64,000 bases of DNA, taken from assembly GCA_964034945.1 (NCBI GenBank), contig OZ035960.1, positions 31,922,368 to 31,986,367 of the forward strand, read 5' to 3'. Source of the stretch: Chrysopilus asiliformis (lineage: Eukaryota > Arthropoda > Insecta > Diptera > Rhagionidae). Below, piece after piece: positions 44,201 to 52,113 of the stretch. The notes beneath the pieces are model-generated. The model saw only the letters and a list, made by a program, of their open reading frames with translations, had not been told where the DNA came from and ran no database searches. Made by a program: the position numbers and the translations under genes. Every line of letters begins with the position of its first letter. The stretch's first letter is position 1.

Positions 44201-45733
44201 GGGCTGAGAGAAGAATGCCCACATTCCAACAAAAGTAGCACTCGTTCCTAGTTTGCATTGGAGACGTTGTTAATCTGAGGTGGAAACATTACTATATTAT
44301 GTATGGAATCATTCCCACTGTTTGTAGAAATGACTCCAATATTATGTAGGGCTCAGTCCTACAAAAAAAAATGCAATGAATCCTAAGTTTTGGTGGACTC
44401 ATTCCTATGCAAATAGGATTCAGCGAATATGATAATTCAAGTCGAATTTTTTCTTCGATTATAATTCACACGTGGTTTGCGAACTCGGAGTATATATACC
44501 TTGGACCTGCCTAGTGCCACAATCTGAGACTTGTGTCGGAAAATTTTTTTAATTACAGGGCATTTTTTTAAATCGAGCTATTTGATATCTCGAATATTTT
44601 CAAGTCCCGGACTTCTCTATCTCGGATATTCGATAACTCGAATTTTTGTTTGTCCCCTTTAGATTGGACAGGATCCAATAAAAAAAAGTCTCCAGTCCTA
44701 TACAGATAGGACTTGGTGCTATAATTATAGGAACGTGTCTTATTTCAAATTAGAATGTCGCCAATATATATAGGAGAGAATCCAATAATCAATGGAGACA
44801 TTACAACGTTTTATAGGATTGAGTCCTTTACAAAAGGGAATATCGCCATATTTTTGTCGTAACCAGTCTAACATATATAGTAATCTCTCCCATGTAACAC
44901 GTTGGAGTCTTTGCCATAGTTTTGGGAATGGTTACACCAAAAAAAAGAATACGACCACTTTTTTGTTGGAATGTGTCCTAAAAAATGTGGGAGCTGTTAC
45001 ACCTTTTTTATAGGAATGATTCCCATATTTGGCCACTATGCCATTTTTTCCCATCTATGGTGGACTGGAGCATGCGATTTTGGTGGAATGGTTCCTATAT
45101 GTTTTTTCCGTGTACATGGAGAGAAATAATGGTACAAATTCCAACAAAAAAATAGGAATATAAGAGACAGTGTAATTTTTTCATAACAACTCTCAAACAA
45201 AACGGAATTCATGTAAAAAAATAGGATATGTTCCCAAAATTATAGGAATAATTCCCTATTTTCATTGCAGAAGAGTGCTTTGTCTCGTATATTCCTATTT
45301 GGATTCCTCTCCGTGTAATATCGCTATAAAGACAACATCACAATACCTCGTTGACCTTATGTGACTTAGTTGAAATTATGGAACGTAAATTTTGAATACA
45401 GACAAAATCAATTTACATAAAGGAATTTGACACACATTAGAAATTCTTACATTGTTGGCAAATATAAAAGTTTCCGACTTGGCAATAAAAATTACTTGAA
45501 AACTCATTAAAATGCAAATATGTCGAGGACATTTTGCATTATTTCCCATTACAGTATCATTATATGAGTAGCGTGTTTTAAAAACCATAGAATCCATTCT
45601 GATATTCATTAAAAAGTTAAAGCCTTACGCGAGAATGATGAGACTGAAGAGTATGGCTATGACTATGAGAAATTCCATGTCCTCCTGAATGACTATGTCC
45701 TATCCGACTATGATGGTGACTATGCTTGGACAT
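34832..45733 (-). CDS. 771-residue His-rich coiled-coil protein, ten exons (CCDC170-like?)
   Basis: Joined minus-strand exons: 45733-45629, 41322-41197, 41128-40712, 40523-40125, 39871-39539, 37955-37875, 37810-37673, 37614-37480, 35467-35297, 35242-34832. Every exon is a whole number of codons, every intron is phase 0 with GT..AG, and the frame stays open for 771 codons, which makes the model strong. An in-frame TAA stands two codons before the ATG. The protein is mostly heptad coiled coil, interrupted by non-coiled segments with F/Y-L-x-x-L patterns (FTRKMCVCLGIDVC, FLRGLASIVSAPEPC, YLVRLARALCWGEC). His clusters lie at the N-terminus (HSHHHSR, SHSHSH), DHTADHH, HHDHHMH, WDHHHH and near the C-terminus (HHQPHHSHNHNH). 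This plan recalls CCDC170, a centrosome/Golgi-microtubule or ciliary protein; the name is inference from memory of the layout. Regulation is not visible. Confidence 0.85.
35297..35467 (-). CDS. coiled-coil gene, exon 9
   Basis: 57 codons from AATTAG|ATA to AAT|GTATTA: ITALERARKIDELNARICEM and on, coiled-coil. Intron 9 is 54 bp. Confidence 0.85.
35468..37479 (-). other. intron 8 of the coiled-coil gene
   Basis: It holds a repeat fragment with a TGCCAGAATAGGGATGT end (about 35818), a duplicated GCGCCTAAAGTTA (36129, 36151), the 20-bp tandem repeat at 36690-36768 and AT-rich filler. No extra exon was seen. Confidence 0.5.
36690..36768. repeat. 20-bp tandem repeat, four units
   Basis: Unit CGAATTAAATATCTATAACC with small changes in the outer units; lies in intron 8. 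Confidence 0.85.
37480..37614 (-). CDS. coiled-coil gene, exon 8
   Basis: 45 codons from CTGCAG|GCG to AAG|GTAAAT: AERDEALNRARRTMKQLEKV and on, wholly coiled-coil. Intron 8 is 2.0 kb. Confidence 0.85.
37673..37810 (-). CDS. coiled-coil gene, exon 7
   Basis: 46 codons from TTTGTAG|AGC to TTA|GTAAGA, with the heptad helix LQRRVRVLREQVQRRDLHLE LLRRKIALLEDG. Intron 7 is 58 bp. Confidence 0.85.
37875..37955 (-). CDS. coiled-coil gene, exon 6
   Basis: 27 codons from TTTTAG|AAT to GAG|GTTTTA: NCWDHHHHNGG then KLRRERSCHEIPMKE. Short, but in frame with both neighbours. Intron 6 is 64 bp; intron 5 (1583 bp) is transposon-rich. Confidence 0.75.
38100..38390 (+). repeat. family B fragment in intron 5
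   Basis: AAGATGAAATTTTTCCGGAA and TCAGGACCATCCGTTATACT match one module of family B. Opposite to the gene's transcription. Confidence 0.4.
38438..38683. mobile_element. hAT-type MITE, 246 bp, in intron 5
   Basis: Flanked by the perfect 8-bp duplication ATTACATA (38430-38437, 38684-38691). Ends CAAGGCCCAATTAACC and (complement) CAGAGCCGTATTAACA. Inside, CAGCCCAGGGGCGCCATA is tandemly doubled. An 8-bp target and a C(A)AGGGC-like terminus fit hAT. Confidence 0.85.
39233..39480 (-). mobile_element. Helentron-like fragment in intron 5
   Basis: ATAGGAAAACTGCAACTACC AGGGG and a second CATTTGACCATTGGCAATTG TAGATTTTC block resemble the ends of the minus Helentron-like repeats. Partial. Confidence 0.35.
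39539..39871 (-). CDS. coiled-coil gene, exon 5
   Basis: 111 codons from TTTGTAG|CAA to AAG|GTTGAG. A coiled coil (EERLEKAQAEIQELRAEHLT) is followed by YLVRLARALCWGECTSPPAH and the His cluster AHHDHHMHTCDK. A 49-bp piece of this exon is copied in intron 1 (42230-42278). Confidence 0.85.
39914..40106. mobile_element. MITE filling intron 4, 193 bp
   Basis: Ends CAGTGGCGTAACTA and (complement) CAGTGGTGTAACTAG. Without it intron 4 would be about 60 bp, like the gene's other short introns. The right end is 18 bases from the 5' splice site. No clear target duplication remains; ends resemble hAT. Confidence 0.65.
40125..40523 (-). CDS. coiled-coil gene, exon 4
   Basis: 133 codons from TTTTAG|ATG to ACT|GTAAGT. 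Strong heptads (MTSQIEGLQAQNQELEGRCR) end in FLRGLASIVSAPEPCETLVK and a helix VREILSENQTM. Intron 4 (253 bp) holds a 193-bp MITE. Confidence 0.9.
40712..41128 (-). CDS. coiled-coil gene, exon 3
   Basis: 139 codons from TTTCTAG|CTC to AAG|GTAAAT. A coiled coil (LRAQTARQSALINSLQSRLQ onward) leads to the first non-coiled block FTRKMCVCLGIDVCDTTHL, then a helix EIVAEMQRLRTK. Intron 3 is 188 bp. The plus-strand ORFs here are shadows. Confidence 0.9.
41197..41322 (-). CDS. coiled-coil gene, exon 2
   Basis: 42 codons from TTTTAG|ATT to GAG|GTATTC: IDPTCGLDHTADHHLSHSFD then a helix LVTTLRSELAASSYKRDRLM HE. A possible metal-binding Cys/His/Asp cluster precedes the first coiled coil. Intron 2 is 68 bp. 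Confidence 0.85.
41540..41850 (+). pseudogene. decayed DD34D mariner transposase C-terminus
   Basis: In intron 1, opposite to the gene. Fragments KGVIFHPNNATLHT, KLRELGWEVL, APSDYHLF and, after frame changes, ENLVQFFNQKLRKFYSD and VVEHNN match the second half of mariner transposases, including the third catalytic Asp of the PSDYHLF motif. Several stops; the second catalytic Asp position reads Asn (HPNNA). Confidence 0.75.
42206..42304 (+). repeat. copy of an exon 5 segment between 24-bp direct repeats
   Basis: The 24-bp repeat starting CCCAAATCCCTGGAACTAGA stands at 42206-42229 and 42281-42304. Between them, 42230-42278 matches 39579-39627 of exon 5 at 46 of 49 positions in the same orientation. 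Looks like templated insertion during repair, with duplication of the break edges. Confidence 0.8.
42507..42667. mobile_element. short inverted-repeat MITE, 161 bp
   Basis: ATATTCCGTAACTTG and GTTTGTTTCGAGTTAGAAGA on the left pair with TCTTCTAACTCGAAACAAAC and CAAGTTACGGAATAT on the right. It splits a family E repeat. Confidence 0.65.
42954..43147. mobile_element. foldback MITE, copy 2
   Basis: Same family as 30147-30339, with arms starting ACAGAACTTTTATAAGAACA. Flanks ACATTTTCC / GCATTTTCT are a 7-of-9 decayed target duplication. It lies inside element F. Confidence 0.8.
43335..43513. mobile_element. PIF/Harbinger-type MITE, 179 bp
   Basis: Ends GCTTATTCTGGAATCCGAA and (complement) GCTATTCTGGAATCCGAAA; CAT flanks both sides. 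Contains TATTCCTGAATACGCAGCG, similar to repeats in the element at 52114. Confidence 0.6.
44060..45112. mobile_element. TA-flanked modular element, 1053 bp
   Basis: Ends CACGGAAAAAA, with TA outside (44058-44059, 45113-45114). The interior is built of degenerate ~40-50 bp modules with GTGGAATCATTCCTATG and AAATAGGACTCAG-like motifs. A pogo-like AT palindromic segment (GAGCTATTTGATATCTCGAA) interrupts it at about 44430-44660. No ORF. Confidence 0.65.
45115..45315. mobile_element. TA-flanked MITE sharing its TA with the 44060 element
   Basis: Ends CATGGAGAGAAAT and (complement) CACGGAGAGGAAT; TA at 45113-45114 and 45316-45317. The first TA is also the right target copy of the neighbouring element. 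It carries ATTCCTAT/ATAGGAAT motifs like that element. Confidence 0.65.
45629..45733 (-). CDS. coiled-coil gene, coding exon 1
   Basis: 35 codons, MSKHSHHHSRIGHSHSGGHG onward, ending SHHSR before the donor GTAAGG. Thirteen of 35 residues are His. Intron 1 (41323-45628) is 4.3 kb and almost wholly transposon-derived. Confidence 0.75.
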
Positions 45734-46036
45734 AGTTTAATGCCCCAAAAAGAACTCGCAAAAACTTTTCTATAACAATTCTAACACTTCTGCTCGCGAA
45801 GAATTCCAACGAGAAGTTTTCACTATCCGGAAGGAAAAACTGTTAAAAGTTTTGGATACCGGCTTTTTTGTTCAACGTCTAAAAGAACGTTATTTTCGAC
45901 TGAAATCCGAACGACGACTAAATGGGCGACAACAGAATCCTTAAAATCCCCAGGAATGCCTCTACAGAATTTAACGTTAGAAACCTATTTAGGTCGTTCT
46001 CCCGGCAGCGGGTGATTATGAAAAAAACGCTCCCTT
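45734..46036. other. spacer upstream of the coiled-coil gene
   Basis: About 300 bp between the ATG at 45733 and the stop of the small ORF at 46037. It should contain the 5' UTR and promoter of the large gene, unless a 5' UTR intron exists. No TATA or initiator can be singled out. Confidence 0.35.
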
Positions 46037-46237
46037 TTATTTACTTGCATTAATATTGAACGCAATCCAAATATGAGTTAAAGCAAAGCCGGGATACGAA
46101 ACAAGTCCCGTTGGAATGACGGGAATAATCGTGATCCAAAGCCATTTAAATATCGGAATTTCGCGAGGAACATACGGTAAATGGGCCCTATCCTGGTGAT
46201 GGCTTCCACAAGTAAACAAATCACTCCATGCAGCCAT
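46037..46237 (-). CDS. candidate 66-residue membrane microprotein
   Basis: An ATG-started ORF with A at -3 and G at +4. It begins MAAWSDLFTCGSHHQDRAHL, then PYVPREIPIFK and a single hydrophobic segment WLWITIIPVIPTGLVSYPGF, ending FNINASK. The stop codon overlaps an AATAAA hexamer. It lies about 300 bp upstream of, and on the same strand as, the coiled-coil gene. The frame stays open upstream to a possible acceptor (GAAATTAG at about 46273), so it could also be a 3' exon, for instance of the gene starting at 48795. Family not recognised. Composition is more protein-like than the AT-rich shadow ORFs nearby. Confidence 0.4.
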   Translation of the reverse strand: MAAWSDLFTCGSHHQDRAHLPYVPREIPIFKWLWITIIPVIPTGLVSYPGFALTHIWIAFNINASK

Positions 46238-46604
46238 AGTTACGCATTTTATTGAACCGAAATTACGGGACTAATTTCAAGTGGTTGAAGGTTTTATACT
46301 GTTAAATCCTAGGGAGAATTATCGTACCATGCCTAATCCTGGGAAATGCCTAAAGAGGAAAAAATAATGCAAATTAACTAGGAGTATTCCTGCAATTTGT
46401 CATTTTTTTGGTCTAGTCACTTGTCTGGCAGCATTTTCTATAGAAAAGTAATAAATTTTATGATTAGAAACATCAAACCATAAATTTAATCATCATTTAT
46501 TCAAATTATTCTTTAATACGTTTTTTTTATTATTAATCGAATAGGTTAATTCATGCACATTATTTAGCAAAGAATTTTAAAGTCACTTCTTTTTATTACT
46601 TTGC
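46238..46604. other. no gene seen
   Basis: AT-rich sequence upstream of the small ORF; no element ends were recognised. Confidence 0.4.
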
Positions 46605-47340
46605 TCTTCTATAGAGGGAAAGTATTGGATTTATGACGTAGATCGACTCGAGAACGGGGGCAGATAGAAAAATTCTGATCAGTGCGAAATCCGTCTCAGA
46701 CAAAATTATGAGGATGTCCGTCCGTCTGTCTGTTGGTCTGTCCGTTGTACGTATCTTAAATAATACGAAATCGCGTTGACCTAACGACTTGAAATTTTTG
46801 CTAAATAAGTTTTTGAAAAATCGTAGTTTCCTATCAACTTTTGAAAAAGCAACTGTAGCTATAACGGACACCTACCGTACAATTTTGAAAAAATTGGGTT
46901 TTTTGAACAATTTTCGAAAACTTTGCACTTTTGTGAAAAAATGTGTTTAACCCAATTTATAAAAAGAAAAAATTCCCACATTTTTTTGTAGACGGTTTAT
47001 ATGTTTCTCTACCGGTTTTCAATGGTTCGCAAGGAGAAATCTGGTACAAATGAGTAGAAAATTCGTTTCGAGAGAAGCAAATATCATTCAAAAATATCGA
47101 CCAATAAACCTTAACTTTCGAGGTTTCCAACATATTTTTAAAAAAAATAAGTTTTTACATAACCAAAATCAAAGGAAATTAAATTTTCTGCATTTTTTCC
47201 TTTAACGGTTTTTGCGTATGTTTAACGGTTCTCAAGATATTTGAGAAATTATTATTTTTTACATATTTTTCGCGAAACTAAAAATTGCAGAGGAAAGTTT
47301 TGTGTTGATCACAACTGATATTTTTTTGTAATTTGCCTAG
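46605..47340 (+). repeat. dispersed repeat family C, longest copy
   Basis: Starts CTATAGAGGGAAAGTATTGG, has GACTCGAGAACGGGGGCAGA, a short (GTCY)n tract (46712-46748), and ends in ACTGATATTTTTTTGTAATT. Same family as the minus copy at 11441-11722. The (GTCY)n tract suggests another mini-me-like lineage. Confidence 0.5.
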
Positions 47341-47470
47341 CGAGGAAGTCCACAAAAAAATGTTAAAACCCATTTTTTTAAGATTTTGATTAAAAAACCA
47401 ACTTTGTGGTTGGCATTCGCAAAGCTTATTGCCTGGGGGGTAACAAGAGTTGAAAGATCTAGAGACTTAA

Positions 47471-47848
47471 AGGTAGAACCAGAAACATACATACGTCCGT
47501 GCATCCGCCATGCGTCCGTCACGTTGACAGTTCGATGCGGTCAAAGTAAAATCAACGGGCTGTTATGAGTGCTATGCAAACGCACCGTCACCGCATAAAG
47601 TAGGTCGACTTTCTACTTTTACATGCGGCAACGCACGGAAATGTCATTTCGCAAAAAAGTTTGGTTACGATTTAAGCAATTTAAGTATGGAACAAATTGA
47701 AAGTAATTGTTTCGACGATAAACTAATAGAAGAATTGCAAAAAAAGTGAAGAAGAAGTGATTCGTTGCCGTACCCAACTGTCACCGCATAAAACTGTCTA
47801 CCGGATGGACGCATGACGGACGCATCGACGTACGATTCAGGTTCTAGC
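47471..47848 (+). mobile_element. PIF/Harbinger-like element J, copy 1
   Basis: Right end GGTTCTAGC with TAA outside; left end AGGTAGAACC is more decayed. From about 47505 onward it matches 61805-62142 closely. It holds a 20-codon MADF-like stub at 47687-47749. Confidence 0.65.
47687..47749 (+). pseudogene. MADF N-terminal stub in element J copy 1
   Basis: MEQIESNCFDDKLIEELQKK and a stop. D-x-KLIEEVQK is the usual first helix of MADF domains; the rest is deleted. It differs from copy 2 by one conservative change and the stop codon used (TGA versus TAA). Confidence 0.4.
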
Positions 47849-48693
47849 TAAAGGATCTGAAAAAAGATCTTTAAATTTTTGGCCAAAAAAATACTGTTTT
47901 TAAATTTTCTCGTATGCATTGTTGAAAGCAGGTTCAATAAAATGCCCACCAAATTTCTAAGATTCCGTTTCGCTATTGGGCTGGAAATAATGAAAGGAAT
48001 ATTTCAGTGTACAATAATTCCCCCTTTCCCCTAATTTTAAACTCCCTTTCCTTATATCTTTTGATCCACTGAGCCGATTTTGATCGCGTTTTTCCATTTG
48101 GTTAGAAATAGTGAAAGGAATGTTTTAGAACATTAAAAACTCAACCTTTCCCACTTTAAACACCCTCTGGTTGTATCTTTTGATCCACTGAACTAGTTTA
48201 AGCCATCTTGAGAAGAAATTGTGATTATAAAAACACATTATTGCATGAGAAATTGCTCGCAATAACACTTGAAATTCAATCGGATATTAAAAGGATTTTT
48301 TTACTTAAAAATCCTTAAAAGAATTAAAATCCCTGAAAAAAACCTTTAAAAATGGTAAAATAATATAATCATTAGAGTAAATTAAAAATTGGTGTACGTC
48401 GGGACAGCCCCGCTACATAAATTCAATCACAAATAGGCTTGCCCAATGTTGGTGTGTTAAATTTACTCCAATAATTATATTAATTTATCATTTTTAAAGT
48501 TTTTTTTTTCAAGGCTTTTCAATTTTTTTAATTTTGTTTTTTTTAACAGAAATTTTTTTTGTCTAAATTCTGAAAATATAATTCAACGAGAATAGAAAAA
48601 ATGTCCCTAAAATTTTCTCTGTAATAGCCTTATTTAAAAATATTATAGTATTAAAACATTTCAAAAACAAAAAAAGTTGTTGAAAAAACTCAC
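47849..48693. other. no gene seen
   Basis: AT-rich. If 48694-48795 is a real first exon, this is the start of its intron. TTTTGATCCACTGA recurs at 48059 and 48179 within a short local duplication. Confidence 0.35.
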
Positions 48694-48795
48694 AAAATCT
48701 TTGCATAATTCATCAAATATTTCCCAATCCTCTGCCGTATTTCCAGGTTCTTGGTGTAATTCCGTTTCTGGATCACTTTCAGATACACTTGTCAT
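48694..48795 (-). CDS. candidate acidic first coding exon (34 codons)
   Basis: ATG after six A's (A at -3), with an in-frame TGA upstream, runs 34 codons to a consensus donor TTT|GTGAGT. The peptide MTSVSESDPETELHQEPGNT AEDWEIFDELCKDF is strongly acidic and balanced in codon use, unlike the AT-rich shadow ORFs. A phase-0 donor suits splicing to a phase-0 acceptor, for example GAAATTAG at about 46273 before the 66-residue ORF, but no cDNA supports this. Protein family not recognised. Confidence 0.4.
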
Positions 48796-50825
48796 TTTTT
48801 TAACATTAGCAACACAAACATATCATCCAAACAGAGGAGGTTATCCACCCACCTTCACAAAAAAGAAGAGGTTTATAACAATGCTCAATTGTAAACAACA
48901 AACGAAAAAAAAATTGTATAAATTCTCAACGGCAGTCACAGTTTCTAACTACATCCCATGGGAACTCTGTTAAAACTTTGACAAAAATTCGTTTCAGTAT
49001 CCACAGGGACGAATAACAAAAATGTATGAATGCCTTTTTAATCCTCGTAAAATCCTGGATACGAATATCGAATTCCTGTAAAATTAGAAAGTTTTTCTGA
49101 TAGATAGTATATGTATTCGTGCACACATGCAAGTAACTCCCATATTTGTTGTAACTTTTAGCCTGGAATCGGGATATTGAATTGATTATTGCTCTTCTGC
49201 GCTTAAGTCGTTTCCAGAATTTCTTTTTTATGACGGGATGCCACGCACTAAATGGGGGGGTTTCCAAGCAATGCAAATTTTTGTTTATTCGCTTTAAACA
49301 GAATTTTCTATTATATTGCGGATACATATTTATGACTATCGGAAGAATTCAAATTTCACACTTAGTGGCGGAAGTTACATAAAAATTTGTTGGAATCGAT
49401 TAGTAATAAATTTAAGTCATTGTAATTTTAAACCATTTTTAAAATCAATTTAAACAGGGCTTAAAAATACGTTTTATCATTTACTCGTCCAAAACGGACG
49501 ACCATTACAACAGCAAAAAAAAGCTGAATAGGAGCGATTCCTAATCAAGGGCAAATAAGACATGGTAGAACTAATGAGGGGGTTTGATGTAGTGGGCGCT
49601 TTTGTTCCAACCGATAGGCAATATGTTTTTAAAGGGGGTTTAAGTTATGAAGGAAGGTTGGGTTTAAAGTTACGGAGGAAGGTTGAAAAAAAATTGATAA
49701 AATGCATTTTTAGGTATGCTTGGAAACTATGAAAAACCGATTAGAGAGAAGAGGTTTGTCTCAATTTTTGTTTGTGATTAGCTAGTTAAAAAATGTATCT
49801 TAGTTTTTCAATATACAAGGAAAATTGAGCCGCAAGCAATTTTTTTTTAAATACATATCGGCAAAAAAACGCCTCAGGCAAAATTTTATTTAAAAAATTC
49901 ATACAGGTAAAAATTATGGCACCGCAGGCAAAAACTGTAAATACCAAGGTCAAATATACCCTTAAATTGGAGTTGTCAACCCACCCCTTTTCCCCTGGAC
50001 GCTGTCCATTATGTAATAACGTCCGTGGGGTATTTATGCTATTTTTAAATGCACACTAAACGATATTTTACAAACCATGGAACAAAATTTAGAACAAGTT
50101 GCGAATAATTGTACTCATCTAAAATTTACATCCGGATAGTGGCGATTTTGGTGGTCCCTTTCGCCCTCTTTCACATCCCTCTATTTTATCCTATTTATGG
50201 TTTCAAATGTAGGGCATAAAAATCTCTATGAATTTAAATACATAATCTTATAATAGCCGAAATGTTTTTGCTATTGCTATTTACTATGGCTAGAAATTGT
50301 GTCGTTTCAGTAAAAATATGTCTTGACTCTCCGCAGATTTGTTATAGCAAATCTAATTTAAAGTCTTTGCTGATTTTAATAAATATAAACAATTAATAAT
50401 AACTGATTTGTCGAAATGACAAAAATTGTTATATTCGCAAAATTTTAGGTTTTCAAACAATTCCTTTATCAATTTAACAAAAAAATTGTTTAGTTTCAAC
50501 AATTTTGTCAATGGGAACGAGGTTTTTGTTATTATTTTTTTGAGTGTACTTAAAAACAAATAAACTTGTATTTTTTTATAAAAAAAAATCAATAACTGGC
50601 CATAGAACTATGAAAGTTTAAACAAATTAAGGCACGAATTGTCTAATAAAAAGGCAGATCAAAATCTCTACAAATATTCAGGCGATATTAGGAAGGAAGG
50701 TAAATTTTTCATGGTTTTATAAAGTTAATATAACTGCATAAAAATTGAGTCTGTAATTCTTGAGACAATCGTAAAATATAATATTGAGGGACTGAATTCG
50801 ATTTTCTATCAAGTTTTCTGTCTTA
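48796..50825. other. no gene seen
   Basis: AT-rich DNA. Positions 48796-48980 may be the promoter side of the exon at 48694. The 133-codon minus ORF 48926-49327 has no domain or splice support. Confidence 0.35.
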
Positions 50826-51443
50826 TACTAAGTTCAGACCGACGCAAAATCACGTAATTTGGCGAAATGATTTAGATCTTAAACCAAAGTGTTCACACAG
50901 AGGTTAAGGTAATTTTGCTTGACATTTCAACTACAGGATTGCTATGAATTTTAGTGTAGGATTGCTATGAATTTTAGTAATATGATGAATAATACAATTC
51001 AAAACATCGATCAAATATGTGCAAACAGAATTAGACACTTTAGACTAAAATGGAAATGATCTGTAATGAAAATAAACAATTATTTTCCATTTCATATCTA
51101 ATCGCATCAAAAACAGGTCAATTTTTTTTTTTTGCCCCGCGTAGGTTGTTTACTAATATATTCTTTTCGCGTGCGGAACACGGCTTCTTTTTCTTATATC
51201 TCCGTCGTTCTAATCCAGCGCAAATGTCAAAACTGATGTACTCAAGAGAGCTGAATGAGTGATGCAGGGTTGTATTCATTGTTTTTGCTTGATTTCGTTC
51301 GTAATTTTGTGGAAATTGCATACTTTTAATGATTTTTGAAAACAGGTTTATGTACTGAAATTCTCGTGATTTCGAGCAAGATTTCGTTCAAAATTACGAA
51401 AATTTTCAAAATTACGTGATTTTGTGTCGGTCTGAACTTAGTA
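50826..51443 (-). mobile_element. PIF/Harbinger-like element with SANT-like ORF, copy 2
   Basis: Ends TACTAAGTTCAGACCGACGC on both sides with TTA outside (50823-50825, 51444-51446). Opposite orientation to 33004-33929 and without its retroposon; it gives the empty site for that insertion. Confidence 0.8.
51118..51321 (-). pseudogene. Harbinger accessory ORF, frameshifted SANT-like start
   Basis: 67 codons containing MNTTLHHSFSSLEYISFDIC then RRRYKKKKPCSAREKNILVN before frame loss. It corresponds to the frame at 33167 but keeps the ATG and loses the LWSE motif. Both copies are broken at different places, so neither is functional. Confidence 0.5.
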
Positions 51444-51446
51444 TTA

Positions 51447-51753
51447 ATTACAAGACAAAACTTATTTAGTATGTATCCCTTTGGCTAAATTCATGATTTC
51501 TTAATTTTTTCAATAAAAATAGAATTGTAAAAGCTTATTTTAAAAATTATAATCGAGTCCATTTGTCAAATTATTATTTAGAAAAAATAATTTCAGTTAA
51601 AAATCAAAAGTTTTCATACAAGTAATTTAAAACAGCCATGCAAAGTGACGTAATGCGTAGAAATGATCGAATTTAAAAACTCGGAATAGCCTGCAATTGG
51701 TATTATTTGTATCGTGGTTAAAAACCAATTAATAATTAAATAAAATACCCTTT
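51447..51753. other. no gene seen
   Basis: AT-rich sequence between the Harbinger-like element and the tRNA gene. Confidence 0.4.
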
Positions 51754-51759
51754 AAAAAA
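51754..51759 (-). terminator. Pol III terminator of tRNA-Met
   Basis: A run of six T on the minus strand beginning three bases after the tRNA 3' end, the normal RNA polymerase III stop. Confidence 0.8.
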
Positions 51760-51761
51760 TA

Positions 51762-51833
51762 TAGCAGAACGTGGTTTCGATCCACGGACCTCTGGGTTAT
51801 GGGCCCAGCACGCTTCCACTGCGCCACTCTGCT
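51762..51833 (-). tRNA. initiator tRNA-Met (CAT)
   Basis: 72 nt folding as a cloverleaf: acceptor AGCAGAG with TTCTGCT (seventh pair G-T), D arm GCGC..GCGT, anticodon arm CTGGG-CCCATAA-CCCAG with anticodon CAT, and T arm CGTGG-ATCGAAA-CCACG. The A1-T72 pair and the ATCGAAA T loop are diagnostic of the eukaryotic initiator rather than the elongator. There is no intron and CCA is not encoded. It should be transcribed by Pol III from internal A and B boxes and function in translation start. The T stem is fully paired, so it looks functional. Confidence 0.93.
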
Positions 51834-52110
51834 TATTGGTTGCAGTGTGAATCTTTAACCATTCAACTTCATGGTCATAGCATAAAATTAATACCATGAC
51901 TAATAAGTCACCTCGTAAAAAATCTGAATCAAAATTTTCCATAAAACTAAACCTCAATTTGAATTGAAATTAAAAAAAAAAAAACGAGAAAAAATTAAGT
52001 TGAAAACGAAGTAAAATTCGAGCCATGGTGAGATTTGAAGTGGAAAGAAAAAGCGCGAACAGAAAGCGACATAAAAAAGCGGGAACATGAAGCGACATAA
52101 AAAACAACTT
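51834..52110. other. tRNA 5' flank, no gene
   Basis: AT-rich; no further gene. GCGGGAACATGAAGCGACAT and a similar copy just before it form a short local duplication (52050-52100). Confidence 0.4.
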
Positions 52111-52113
52111 AAT

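Noticed and set aside
48926..49327. 133-codon minus ORF
   Set aside because: Arg/Ile/Phe-rich, no domain, no splice context, and typical of random AT-rich sequence.
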